DNA from: Sperchopsis tessellata
Taxonomy: Eukaryota > Arthropoda > Insecta > Coleoptera > Hydrophilidae
DNA length: 44,763 bases
NCBI GenBank assembly: GCA_033557685.1
Contig: JAWQRN010000055.1
Location: forward strand, 1-44,763
Direction of reading: 5' to 3'
Shown here: piece after piece, positions 9,901 to 24,900 of the stretch
How the letters are laid out: each line of letters begins with the position of its first letter
Position numbering within the stretch: the stretch's first letter is position 1
Translations under genes and position numbers: made by a program
Notes under the pieces: generated by a model
What the model was told of the DNA's origin: nothing
Database searches by the model: none
Seen by the model: the letters and a program-made list of their open reading frames with translations, nothing else

Positions 9901-12900
9901 TACTCAAAGGAAAACTACAACAAATTTTTTTAATGTACAAAATTTAAAGAACTGTATTCCTCAGTTTTGTATATACACCTAATATATAGGACAACCACCT
10001 ATATATTTTTTTGGAATTGTGCTGGTAACCATATACATATGTGATTTATAAATTATGCAATAACAATATACTTTTGATATTTTGGTTTTTGCAAGTACCA
10101 CTTTTATCATGATGTTGAGTTGTAACGTAAAAAATAAAACACACAAAAGATATTTAAAGAAAAGGTCTCTTAAAATGAGTCTGTCTTTGTTATGAATTTG
10201 TTTAATAATTAACAAACATTTCCCAAGAGGGTTTGTTTGAATACCAGTAGTTGTTCGTGATTCTCACTAAAGATGATATGATTACATTTCTCTTACAACA
10301 TCACAAATAAGAAGGTTTGCTTACATTATAAGAGTATTTTCACTATTTTAAACAAATTTTTGTATGTATATTATTTGATTAATTTGCTCAGCTGCCTATA
10401 TCAATAAGGTTGATTTTCTCCCATAAGTGTCTCGTTAAAATTATATGTCCTGAGAATCAACTTTGTGCTCAAAAACAGAGAAACTAGTAGATTTTGTAAG
10501 TCATTATCATAATATTAGATTGAGCAAGAGTACACAGAATAAATAATTTGGTTGCTCAAAGGCATTAGTTTTTGCAGACTAATAAATTATTATAGCATCA
10601 ATGCATATTTTTACTTTCTTTTACGAAGTAAAGAAAGTATTGTAATCATTCAAATTTTTAAATCCCCTGACATCAAAGACAAGGTTTTTGAAATGCATGT
10701 CTATCCACTCTAGGGCCCAAATGGTTTGAGCTATTAAGAGAAAAATTGGGATTTAGCTTTTAGCATTAATTGCGAGATTACAGGAAATTTTGGATAAAAT
10801 TGATCAACCAGATGGCCAAAAATTAACAATTTTCATGACAAATAATTCCTGTAATAAATATTAAACGGTAAATATTTTTATACTAGAACTAGAACTAATA
10901 CTTTTGGGAGCACCAATATATATATATATATAGAATGGAAAAACTTAAAATTAAAATTTTCTCAGGCAAAAAAAAAACTATATGTAACAAGAAAAATGGG
11001 CTGAGTTATTAAGGTTGAAACTTTTATTTATGCGTGTTGGAGTAGAGGAAGATGGAAGAGAACGGATTTTGAGATTTTAATTTGGAAACGTAATGTCAGT
11101 GTCAAGTATCAACCTAAAACGTATGAATCTCGGTATATTTCACAAGATTGCACCAGCTTACAATATACAGTATTCAAATCAATACTTGAGTTGCACATTA
11201 GAAAACCTTAGGGATGCTTGTTTTATAGCCTCATGTCATTTTTTTTAAATTGTTTTAATGTCCATAACAGAATTTGTGCAATAGCAAACACATAATTTAT
11301 ATGTTAAATTTCTGATGTTATCAAATAAGAATTTAGGGTGACAGTGTCCTACTCTATAATGTCTGCAGAAGCATGTAATAAAAATTGTAGTGTATAAATT
11401 AAAATAATTAAAAACAAAAAAAAAAATATATTTTGGGAATGATTTCAGAAGCATTTCAAAAGAACTTCTTAAAATATGTAGGGTATGGTATTTCAAATAA
11501 GAATGTTTGAAGTACATTGTTTGGTCATGTTTCACATTCTTGCATTTAAATAACACCAGCAAATATTTAGATTAATTAAATGCACATTTGCAACTCTGCT
11601 TCATACTTTCGAATTATATAAAATTATTAAAATTTTGTACATTCTTTGTGAAGTAATTTTTCTTTGAGATTGTGTACACTTTGTGATTTGTTTTACTAAC
11701 TATAAAACTATTCTGTTTTTGCTGCACATCATGCCACATCTTCATCAGTCAACGATAATTTCTATGGTAAGTGTGATTGTCTGGTGCATAATCTAAAAAA
11801 ATCCAATACTTTTTATGATCTTATGGAAATGGTTTTAAAAAATGGTATATGGTGTATTACCATAATGTATAGTTTGTATTTTAATTTGTGACGACCATTA
11901 TCATCTTTTGTTTGGGACATATTCACATCTACGACGCTGAACTTTATTTTAATTCAATATATTTAGTGTTTGTTGCTATTTATTGTATTTTTATTACTTA
12001 AAAACCATTGAATCATTTTATGATGATATCACATTCAGAAATTAAAATACTCTCTATGCTTAACTAAAATATATACACAATTTAAGTGATAGAAATTTGG
12101 TGGATTTGGTTTGATATATTGCATGACCATAAAGTTGATGATATATTCATTACATTTTTATATGTTAAAATTGACTAAAGATTATTATTTCTACCTCATA
12201 AAATCTACCAATTCATATCACAATGTTTTACATATTTAAAACTATTGATGCAAGTCTGATTTCTTTCATACAACAAATGTAAACAAATGTAAAGGCAGAA
12301 AAAAATGCAAAGTAGGTTCCGGGGTTTATGTAAAATTTTTTTTAATGTAATGGGATGACATCAGTATTATAATATAATGTTTTTAAAGTCAAAAAGATCT
12401 CATTTAAAAAATATATATACATATTGAATATAAAAGTGCCTACATGATCCTGCTTTTCGATACATTAATTTCATTAAACCTACCAAAATTACTGCATTTT
12501 TACAGTATTTTCAATCGAACAAATTACCTCAAAAATTTTCTGGATGCAATTGAATAGCTGTGTGTATGGATATTTTATTCTGCTCCAAATTGAGATATAC
12601 TGTTTATTTCATTGCTTATTATCACTTTTCTTGTTTAAATTTAATTTCTAGTAATACCAAAAATATTACACAAATTTTCACAGTATAATGATTCCTAATG
12701 AAGTAATTTCTTTTCTGTGACAATATATATATATGCTCTCTTAAGGGCATTTTTATTTCCATATGTGGCTCAATTGATTGAACATTAGTTTGGTGTTTTT
12801 AATTTCGTTGATTAGATACTAATAGTTATACATTACACTGAATGGTTTGTTTTTTGAGTTTGCTATGTTAGTATAAATGTATACATTCATTTCACCATCA

Positions 12901-15900
12901 TTGTGCAGATTATAATTTGTAAAAGAACCAATTAAGCTTTGCAAGACTACAGCATTTATGTAGTTAATTGTTTAAAACCTAAATTTCTCATGAAATTATC
13001 AGGTCTTTAAATCTGTAATAGCAAAGAAATAAATTGTCAAAGTAGTAAAATTCTCTTTTTCGATGTTGTAACATTAAAAGTATATAACTATTGATTAACA
13101 GGGTTGCGAAGAGTATTCGGAACAGTTGTTAGTATCAGCACTGGCACATTTGGAGCACTGTAAAGGAGACAACATTGTTTTGTATTATGCAAATTCATTT
13201 GAAATATCAATAATATTATAGATTTATGGCATAGTTTTATTGACTGTTGCCTTGTCAGTGTCCCAAACAAAATAAAAAAAATATATTTTTTAAAATTTAA
13301 CTTATTAGCTTGCCATAATAAATACATTTTGATATTTTAAAAGAAACAATAAGTTATTTTAGCAAAAAGCCAGTCGTATTAAAACCATCTTACCTGGCTT
13401 TGAAATATTTAAACACATAAAAATTGTATTGCTTCCGGTACTTAGTAATCCCGATTAGCTATCTTTCTGCAAATAAAATTTGGTGCTAAAAGTTCTTTCT
13501 GTGGGTTATTTAGTTTTTTTTTTTGTATTTTTGTGAAGACTTTTTGGTCAATATAATAGATATTAGAAGAATTGATAAATAGTAAAAAAATATCTTTTAT
13601 GTTATACACTGTTGACAAAAGTTATAAATAAAAGACAACAATTAAGCTTTGATGATGTTCCAATGTTACTATCTACAGTTGAAGCGAGGTATAAACCAAA
13701 TTTCTTTTCATAAATGCCATGATTATGTGTTATTTGTTTAGTATGTCCTCAAAATTTTGATCTGTTTTGAAATATTTGTTTTTTTTTAGGTATGGGAAAA
13801 GAAGTTGAAAACTTAATTATGGAGAATAATGAACTATTGGCCACAAAGTAAGATAACAATACAAATCTCTACTTCATTAATCTGATTTACCATGTTTTGA
13901 ATTTCAGGAATGCTTTAAATGTTGTAAAGGATGATCTTATAGTAAAAGTTGATGAACTTACTGGGGAACTAGAAATGTTGAGGGAAGAAATTTTATCTTT
14001 GAATTTATCAAAGACAAAACTTCAAAAACGAGTGTCTGAGTTAGAAGATGAGTTACGAAAATTAAAAGAAGCTAATGAATCTAAACCAGATGCTAATGAT
14101 GAAGAAGCTGATGTTCCTATGGCTCAACGTAAACGATTTACAAGAGTTGAAATGGCACGTGTATTAATGGAACGCAACCAATATAAGGTATGTATATGCA
14201 CATTGAGTACCTTTATAAAGATTCTAGAATAAATATTAATAATACAGATAAAGGTTTGAGAATCTAGAACTTAGAAAGGTACCTTGGTGTGTCTGTCCCA
14301 CTATTAACATACTATGGTGGGTGTGCGATATCCAGTGGAGCATCTAGTAAATAGTACTAGTCATTATAAGAGAGTTTTTTCTTGATGGCTCTGAATAGTT
14401 CCGATGTTTAGTTTAATGCTGTTAGGGACATTAACAAATGCGAGTAATCTTACTTAGACAAATGAAAAAGATAGATGTTTATCTTTTTTTATCAAGGCAT
14501 CTATTCTTCAGTCTTCCTGTCATTTTTGTTCCCTCCCATTGCTCCCAGTAGCACCCTTTTGTGATTATTTCCTCTGGCAACCTCATCACATGTTCCAGCC
14601 ATCTCACACTCTATCATTATCACTTCTGTTATTTCCGGCCTGCCATACAACTCCCATAACTTTTTCATTGGTCTTCCTCAACCACACATCTCCCTCTCTC
14701 CATATATCAAAAATTCTCAATATATTCCTCTCACATACTTCTAATCTCAGCCATTCCTCCCTATTTAGTACTCATGTTTCACTGAAATGAAATACCACTG
14801 GTCTTATTACTATTCTGTAATCTTCAGATTACCTGCTCTTGGTATGCATGAGGATCTAAGCACTCTCATAAGAGTGCTTAGATACTCTCATAAGAGCATT
14901 TATTTCCCATTGCAATTCTAGCTTTAGACTCCTCAATGTAATTGTAGCCCCTTGTTATAGTAGCACCCAAGAAGTTAAAATTCTCGATCTCTTCGAAACT
15001 ATATGCTTTGGTTCTTATAATATTTCTTTAATCGGTTGAAACAACCTTCCCATCTCCATGAATTTGACCTACTCTTCATTAACGATTCATCCCTTATGTG
15101 CTGCTACCTCTTCCAATCTCTGGAACACATCCTCATCATCATCAGCTTATTAAATTTGCTGTCAATGAATTCATGGCCTTGTTCATAACAATTTGCTTGC
15201 ACCTGCTGCAAGGTAACTTTTTGATCGATGACTGACTTATCCACTCTAAAGCTGCTTTGATACTCTTCTATGACTCTCTTTATATGGTTTTCCAATCTTC
15301 TTTTCACAGATATAGCCAGAACCTTACAGAAGATGTCCAACAAAGCTTTTCCCCTATTCCGTTTTATTTGTTCAGACGTCCACATCTCTTCTACCAGTAT
15401 ACTTATTCTGCTATGAAGGTCTGCTCCTCCCACATTTAATCTTTTGACCATGAATTCTTCACCAGCGTTTTTGTCATTTTTCAGCTTCTGGATGATCTTA
15501 TGTAATTCATCAGTACTTGGGCTACACCAGTACCCTGTCACTAACTTTAAACATTTAAAATTTTCTCAAAGATTCCGCCCATCTCTCAGAATTCTCCTAC
15601 TCCCACTTATCAAATTACGTTCTTCTTGTCTCGACAATACACTGTTTTCTGTTGCTAACTTTGTTTTGCTGTTTTAACATCCTCTGACAAATTACGAATA
15701 TCACCAGTATTGAATTGTTCTTCCAACTTCTCTAGTTTTCCATTTGGTTCCTTCTTTCCTTTGCTTTGCATATTCACATTGCTTTTTTCTACTTCCTTTT
15801 TATTCTGTTTTGTTTCTGTCTGTTTATCTCCTCAACATTTCCATAATTGTCCTCTTTCTTCTACAGCTTCCCTACATTCATGGTTAAACTAATCTGCTCC

Positions 15901-18900
15901 TCTATCCCTCCTCTTCTGTCTCCGCTACCTCCTGCTCTGTGTTCTTTATAGCTTAACTTATTGCATTCCATTCTTCTCCTAAACTTATATTCTCTGTAAC
16001 CTTGTCCAGGTTTCTGTTCATCTCCATCACATAGCTTTCCAAAGTTCCCTCCCCCTTTACTTATTTCTATTTCCCTTTCTTTTATGATCTGCTTCATCTC
16101 CATCTAAATAAAAAAATGGACAGCCTGCAACCATGCCTCTACAACTTCTGATGTTTATGATTGCTCCAGTATGTTTCTCTTCTCGATTTGACTTGTCACA
16201 CTGCTATCTGGAGTCGTCCATGTCCCTTTACGAGTTCCTTTGTGCTGGAAATTTGTGTTCATTATTTTCATCCTTCTTTCCATAGCAAAGTCAATAACCT
16301 TCTCACTATTTTTGTTACTTACAGGGTGTTTTGTTTACTAAATTTCCCAATTGTTGGATTGTAAATATTTTCTCCCATCCTACTTTTATATTGCGATCAC
16401 CCAATATTATTTTTTGTCAAATCTTGATATTCCTTGTACACCTTCCCCAACTTCTTAAGAACTCATCTTTACTCTCGTAATCTAATGTAGAAAATTCTAT
16501 CCGTAATTGGGAAAATTCTGTTACTGCATGCATCATTTCCTTGCCTACCATAAATCTTGTGCCAAATATTCTCATTTTGCTGCCACTGTTGAAGAAATTG
16601 TAATCACTCATCTCGATCCCTATGTTGCCTCTCTGTTTAGTTTCTTGCAGAGCCACTATATCCAGTTTGTATCATCATACCTCTTGCGCCAAATTCTTCA
16701 ATTCCATGTTCCCAGCTTCAAATTTTCTACACCTTCTGACTCTGCCTCACTTTCCACATTCATTGTTGGCGTCACTGCCAAGTTTATCATTTGTGTGCTC
16801 TTAACAGTCTTTAGTTTTTTATTTTGCTAGACATCCTGTTGCCCATTATTTCTAGCTACTCGAAGCTTTGCTCATTTATTTGTAGCCTTTTATATTCAAT
16901 TCAAACCCTATTGCCCTTGGCCTTTTCCTCGCTGGCAATAGTACCGTCAATTTGCACTCTTCTTCTTTCACAGTTGGGGAATTATTAGTGTCCATCACTG
17001 AGCCTTGTAGTTTGACTTTCTTTCTCATTATCTCCGTCTTGTCCTATTTATCTCTGCGAATCATTTGCAATAATTTATTTTCGTTCCTAATTAGTAAGCA
17101 GCTACATTGGTCGTTTTTACCCCCAGTTCCTTCTCCAGAAAGGCAGATATTTTCTCTTTTGGTTTAAGTTCCAACCTATAATCCTGATATGACAAACATT
17201 TTCCTTCGTTCCCTTTTCTCTCTTTATTCTCCATATGTTTGTTTTAAACGTCGACTCTTTGATGGAGATTTTCCCTTTCTAACTTCCATTCTATTACTCT
17301 ATTTTTAAATTCTTCCCTCATCCTTCTAATTTTTTTTTTCGTCGTATCTCCACATTCAATTATCTTATTTCTCCTCTAATTTGCTTCATCTACTGTCCAT
17401 CATCTTTTTAAGGTTTTGCAAATACTTCGACTTCATCTGATTCTCTGGCTTTGTTCAATACGTCAATTTTCAGGCTGATTTTTGAGTACGGCTCTGTCTG
17501 ATAATGTCATTATTATCATCATAAATGATTTCTCTTCTACCTATTTGGTGTAGAGGTTACTTCTACTTCGCTCTCTTTGCAAAAATTGCACCACCTCACT
17601 CTATTCTGTGTCATCACTCTTGCTAGCATCCAGCTAATTGGGGTGTTCCAAGCCGTCGGTGATCTTCCTTCCTCTCGGTTTTCGTATATGTGTTCTGGTT
17701 TCCCATATCCTTCTCACTAGTCTACCCTCCTCAATTCACTCTTTTAGTCTTTCATGAATATCAATTTTTCTCACTCGGTCTCTGCCGCCTGCAATCTACT
17801 CAGCCATTGACGTAAGTCAAGGTGGAAACGGAAATCCTTTTTTTTTTCATTTTATACTTCGCTTCTGTTTAGAAATGTTTTTACCTGACACTGATACAGT
17901 TTTGCACTCTGTAAACTTATTGAAATCGCACTCCACCTTATCCAACTCATCCAGACACAATCCCAGATACTTAAATGATTAAGCTCTTTGTTCTAAATAT
18001 CGAGGCTTCTCTGCAGTCCTCCTTCCGATCCCACAAACATTATCATATCGTCCGCAAATACGCCAACAACAGGGGCAAGTGTTCCACCTTGCCACAATCC
18101 TTGACTTAGGGAAAATCCCTTGATTCCTCATTACTTGTTCATGCATATCACCTATTTCCCCAATAGAGGTTCTGAATTGCCATCAATAGACCCCTTGTAT
18201 TCCTCTTCTCTTTAAAATTTTCCACACATCGTTTCTATACACTCTTTCAAACTTCAAGTCGATGAAACACAAATAAGCCTACTTACTATATCTCATCACT
18301 TTTTCTTCTACCTGCCTTAGCATAAATATCAGATCTTGTGTGCTCCGCCTTGATCAGAATTCAATCTGCTCATTTTCGAACTGTGATTCCAATTGCTCCT
18401 TAGGTCTATTCTCCAATACTCTTTCATAGACTTCCAGAGAGCTAAGCAGTGATATTACTCTATAATCTCACAATTTCTGCTATTTCCCTTTTTGTCTTGC
18501 GGCAAAACAACAGCTAATCTTCCAGTCTTTCGGCACTTTCTTATTTATCCAGGCTAATGTAAACACCGCTCTCAACAACTGATTTCCTCTTTCTCCCATT
18601 TACCTGATTATCTCCAATTTATTCCATCATGTTTCATTTTATTTTTCCATTTGTATATCATCCTTTTGTTCTTTGTCTTCATCTTCTTCCCATAATGTCT
18701 TTTCCTGGTTCCATTTGCGTCGATTTCCTTTGATCGACACTGGAACAAATCTTTCAGTTGTCGGACCTGACTTAGTAAAAAATACATGCTTTAAATCTAT
18801 TTCAAGATCATGTTGTATTCAGACTGCAACTGGAGAGTCTGCACCTGTACAAGTAATGGTTAATGTTACTGTCAGTATTAGAAGTAAAGAATTCAATTAT

Positions 18901-21900
18901 AAATTGGACGCCCGACATTGTGGATGAGTGTCTACTGAGTATTAATTTTATGAAGCTACATGATGAAATTCTCGATTTTGGGAAGGAATAATGACTTGTA
19001 GAGACTGGAATATAATATTAGGGCTCTCTAAACAGTTATATCTGTTCGTTTGCCGATTCCAATAGGGTCATACTTTTGAAAACGGTATGATTTTGGAACC
19101 TCCAGGACCGAATAAATGACCAATAAAACAAAATCACCACTTGCCATTCTACATGACTTCCTCAAGAACTGGAATATTTCCTACCAACTGGCACCAAGAA
19201 CCTGGCTCATAAAAGAAAACTACGGATAAACAAATATAGTTCAACACAGAATTGACACTGATAATGCAAGGCCTATTCGTCAACCTGAAAGGCTCTACCA
19301 ATAGTAATACAAGAGGAATCTGTAGGAATGTTAAGGGCAATGGAGGAACAAGGAATACTGGAGCCCTCCATTAGTCCTTAGGCATCTCCTGTTTTTCTAA
19401 TAAAGGAAAAGGATGGTTCCACCCGTTTTTGTGTTGATTATTGAACACTTGATGAATTACAGAAAGTATAGTTGAAGCTGGAGTAAAATGGTTTTAGACC
19501 TTGGATTTGATACTATTGGCAGGTTGGGCTTCATTAAGAAGAGAAAATTGTTTTTATTTTCTGTAAATTGTGTTAATGTTGTATTCTTTAATTAATATTT
19601 GAAGCTAATCAAGGTGTGAGTGATATTCATTAATACCCCAATGTAATAAAGATAGAGCCATTTAGTTATTTTGTCGGGATATTGGGCATTCACCCTTATC
19701 TATTCTACTTTTATAATGTTCATAAGGGGGTTGATAACATTCTTCAATAGACATACTGTTTTCAGACAAAACATTATTATCAATAGATTTCTAAGTACAT
19801 ATTGTCATTTACAAATTATTAGTTTTATTCGCAGCACACTTTTTTGTTTTGGTATTGGTTTAGGGGGTTTACTTTTAGAAGTTTGAGGTATAGGAGTGAT
19901 TTATCCTGTGTTAGGTTAGGAGCAACAAGGTTTTCTGTTTGCAATACGTTATGTATTTCAAATTGTTTAATGATAGTGGTTCAACTATATTTCTATCTGT
20001 CTGCAATGTAAGAGATATTTCAATATCTGTTTGCAATACTACTGGTCGGAGTAGATGTACATAGTAGGAGACAAGGTAATTTTGAAAAAGTTACTTTATA
20101 TTTGCTTCTCGATTGTTCAGTGCATTTGTGTTGGAGGTATTGTATCTTGTACATAAGCTTATAGATTTTATGAAATTTGTTTCAAATATTTACCATTACG
20201 GTACTAAGTCGTCAAGTAAGATTTATTTACTTCAACCACGATCATTGACACGAAATCCTACCAGGGTTTGATGTACTATAATTTTCTTCCAGTGGGTATT
20301 CATTCAATGAGTTATCATAAGTTTAAAATGAAACTTCAGCATTTTTATCTCTCTGCTGTATTCTTTGGTTGAATTTCAGGTGAAAATAGTGGGTCTCCGG
20401 TCATAGAATTTACCTATTAATTGGATTTTTTCCATTTTGCAAAATATAGAACCTAGTTATTATATATATATATATAATGCATTGCATCTGTAATTGAAAT
20501 TTATATTTGTATTCTTGTAATTAAATGAAATATACAGCACGCAATACATATATTTTGTGTGTAGTATAGGCCAAAACTAAGGTACTTTTGTTCTTCCTTA
20601 ACTTTATTTTAAAAAAATATATTTTGGGATTGAAATTTAATTTTCAAAAAATTAGCCACTTTAACACATACCCAAAAAAATTTATAATAAAATAAGTTTC
20701 TTCTGCCAATTTCTATTTCGCAATCATCTATTGAAGAATAAAAAACTATTGCGATTCCACAAACTGAACACTTGGAACACAAAATACTCAATGGTCTGCA
20801 CTTAACTTAATTTCAATAGAAAAACATAAAATGCTACTTGAGAATTTTGACATAATAAAATTCGGGTAATCCATCAATTCTATTTTATAAATCTTGACAT
20901 AATAAAATTCAGGCGTCCCCCAATTAGATTTTATATATATCTTCATATGTATTGTGTACCCATAGTGTGTAATGTAATTTTCTAAATGTGTTAAAAATCT
21001 TGTTATCAAATGTTATCCAAGTACCGTGTTATAAGAGGGTTTCCGCAATTTTCTTATCGTGTTCGAGCAAAACCGTGTTGTAGGAGGGTTACCTATATAT
21101 AAGCACGTATGCGTCCGATTCAATGGAACATAAAATTATGTAATTGTGCAGTATCCGAGATCCTTCATACACTTATTTAATTTTAATCATCATTATATCA
21201 AAATATTTAAAGCGTATTTTTGTTGAAACATTAAAATGAACATTTAAAAAGTTATTTCAATCTGTACTTACAAGAACTATTTTTTATTTGTGTGAAAATA
21301 ATGTAGCAATAAATACTTTGAAGAATTTGAATCAGTTTACCTAAATCAATTTGATTATTACAATTTGCATTTACTTCATGATTACATTTACCTTCAGTAA
21401 TTAGTATAAATCTCTTAACCCTTTGTAAATTATTTTACAGGAGCGATTTATGGAACTACAAGATGCAGTTCGTTGGACAGAAATGCTTCGTGCCTCACGG
21501 AATGATACAGCATTAGATAAGAAAAGCAAACAAAGTATATGGAAGTTCTTTAGTAATCTGTTCAGTAGCTCAGAGCAGCCAACTAGACATCTATCTTCGC
21601 CTAACTTCAGGTATCAAGTGGCAACAAGTCAAGTGTCGCCTGGTATAAGAGCTTTACCTCGTCCTAACCATGATTTTTTAGACACAGAACTGGGTACGGA
21701 AGTATGACTTTATACGTAATTGTAATTTAGAGTGGACTTTTGCCTACTGTCAATTATCTGTGATATTGTATTTAGTTAAGTTTTTAAAGTAATTTCTTAT
21801 TAACATAATGTTTACATTCACAAAAGCTAGAGTTACCTAATTTGTGCCTTATTTACATTGTAATAGGTATGTAATGTTTCTGCATTCTCTTAAGACAGTT

Positions 21901-24900
21901 ACAAAATATTTTTATACTGAAATTGTGGAGGAATCTTCTAGTCACATAATTTTTAGTATTTTCAGGCTGTTTAATTTTTGGAGGGATTTTGGTCACATTT
22001 CAACTAATTTAATTTATTTTTAAACAGAAGGGGAAATTAAAAAATGTAAAGAAAATTAAATTAGCATAGGCTATTATAAGGATATGAAACTTCTGGAGTA
22101 GTCAAAAATTGCATTAAATTATCAAATCATATCTTATATATAGTTTTAAACTTTGCTTATTAGTTATTTCCTTTTAAAATTAAGATTATTTTTTCATTTG
22201 TTTGCGAAGTGGTCCTTGGTAATTTGAATATAAATTTCCGTACTTTAACTTAATACTGGGGCATTAAAAATTCTGAAAACTTATATTACAATATTTTTTA
22301 CTTTTAGACTGGTTAGATATTTCTTATTTTAATCAATTACTTAATATTATATTTTCTGAATAATTATTAAATTTCAAATATATGTAAATTAATAATAAGT
22401 AGGAATTATTGACAATAGTTAATGCAGTTTTTAAATCAAAACTCTTTTAATATTCTGTGTATGTAATGAATTTCTTAATTGAGAATAATCCAGCCTAAAA
22501 CTATCAAATTATTAATAATTTATTGGGTTTATTCAATTCACAAAATAATATGGTATTAACATGCTGGTTGGGGATAGGTAGTTAGGTTATAGTTCTTGTA
22601 TGAAATGCATATAACCAGAACTAGAAATTAAGAAAGTAACAATTTACATTTTCAAATATTTGTATTACAAAAATATACCAGTTATTATTAATAATATAAC
22701 AATTTAAAAAAGATTGGTGTTCTATGTGATTCAATATTAACTAATCTAATTAATAGATAAAGGAAATAACAGATGTCCTTCCACATGGGTGTGATGTGTG
22801 TCCCTTCTTTAATTTTCTTTAATTTCGAAGAATATCCTTGAGACAGCAAACTTCCTTTTTAATAATGTTTAAATTACTTAATTGAAACATGTAAAAGGTA
22901 CACTTTGAATCTCATTATAATTAACACCTCAATTCATAGAATTCATATGGAGTTTAAATCTTGTTGGGCTTGGACCAGTTTTTATTATATAGCCGTAAAT
23001 ACTACTTGTGTTGAAGATTGGAATTATCCAAAATTATGAAATTTTGTTTTGCAAAGTAAAAATGAGCTTTAATCAATTAACAGTTGATGATATAATTAAC
23101 TATTTTGTAAGATGTTTGTTAATTGAAAGTTTGAGCACCCCTCCAGTTAACGGATATCTGATAAACGCTAGTTAACCACTTGGTACATTCTCAGTTGTCA
23201 ATGTAATTCTTGATATAACCTAAAAATTATACTGACTACTTACAGCATAACCTATAGACTCGTCTCATCCATTTTGTACACGCTAATTAACTCATTTTCT
23301 ATGTATTCGTTTGTCACTGACAGTCTTCAACATCAAAATATTGAGTATCTAAATTGAATAAGAACTGTCAAATCTGACAAAATCAGCATGAAAATAACTG
23401 TATTTTAGGTTTTCTTTTTGAAACAAACTAATTCTAGAATTAAGAATTTGTTCCTTCCTTGGCCGTACATGAATGTGTTATTTTGTCAATATATTAAATA
23501 CAGAAAACAAATACGCATCGAAAAATTCTTATTCTCATGAGTAAATGGCAATTTCGTGTAGATTAATATCAAATTAACGTAATGATTTTTCAAATGCAAC
23601 ATTGAAATATTGCGATATCTCTCATAATATGTTCACTCACGATCTTAAAGCATATATACAAGGAATCAAATATGTATTCGTACATGTTCAGTTAATTACT
23701 AACAAGAGTAGTGCTGATGCCGTCTTAATGACAGAAACACAGTGTCCACTGCAATTTCAGTTGTTCCTAAATTTTTCGATGCGTATTTGATTTTTGATAT
23801 TTGATTTAACCAAAAATCAAAATAATACATTCATGTACGTCCAAGGAAGCAACAAATTCTTATTCTCATGTGGAAATGGCAATTTCGTGTAGATTAATAT
23901 CAAATTATCGTAATGATTTTTCAATTGCAACATTGAAATATTGTAATACCTCTCATAATATGTTCATTCATGATCTTAAAGCATATATACAAGGAATCAA
24001 ATATGTATTCGTACATGGGGTACAGCTAACTACTAACAAGAGCACTGCTGATGACGTCTTAATGACAGAAAAACAGTGTCCACTGAAATTCCAGTTGTTC
24101 CTAAATTTTTGATGACTATTTGATTTCTGTATTTAATATATTGACTTGGACAGTTTGCTCGATATTTGATTCAATCAAATATCAAAATAATAATTCTAGA
24201 ATTATTTTTAAGTATGATTTTTCCGCTATCCCCAGAATACTTTTGATAAGTCTTAACGGCTTTCTGGTGTACTGAGCATCCGACATTAAAAAATTTAAAT
24301 ACATACTTGTCAATTCTAATTATTTATTTAATTTTTGAGGTATTAAGTTTTATTTATTATTATGCTTTTAGTTTAATTGATTTGTGGGCGGTGGAGTGGC
24401 ATCTACAGAATCAAACAGAAGTATTCAAGTATTAAAACACTTACATTGACCCATATTTATTTAAATCATATTGAAACTATTGGTTTATTGAATTTACAGT
24501 CCGTATAGTATAAGATTTAACATTTATCTGTAGGCTATATTTAATAAAATAAGTTGATAAACTAAAAATGCAATCTAAATTAATCATATGCAAATGTCTC
24601 ATAGTTTATTTACTGGCTCTTTGCTTTACTATTTTCTGAATAAATCCAATAATTAAAACAAATGATTAGTCCTATCACATGATGTATTAATTTGACACTT
24701 AATATTTTCATGTGTAGATAAAAAGTTTTGAACTTTTCGTCTACTGTTACAAGGGACATTTTCAAAGCAAGTGATGTTGCTTTAATGAATGAACTCAATA
24801 CACTGATCCGGACTCAGTTTGATCTTGCTTATATAGGCAAGGATTGGAATGGGATGCGCACTAGGGCGGCGCCGTTGTAGTCAGATTGTTATTATTTAGT

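Noticed and set aside
11245..11562. 105-codon minus-strand open frame in a syd intron
   Set aside because: Phe/Tyr/Asn-rich composition typical of random AT-rich DNA; no recognisable domain.
16507..16830. 107-codon plus-strand frame and its neighbours, rich in Ser/Phe/Leu
   Set aside because: They are antisense shadows of the minus-strand LINE endonuclease region (ALQETKQ frame).
21450..21707. Stand-alone 85-codon protein starting at the internal Met
   Set aside because: It is an internal syd exon preceded by a good acceptor; the Met is inside the RH2 helix and the stop lies in intron sequence.
24841..24900. GC-rich segment near 24865 considered as a tRNA-like sequence
   Set aside because: No cloverleaf or A/B box pattern; it is the 3' end of the Penelope-like endonuclease remnant.
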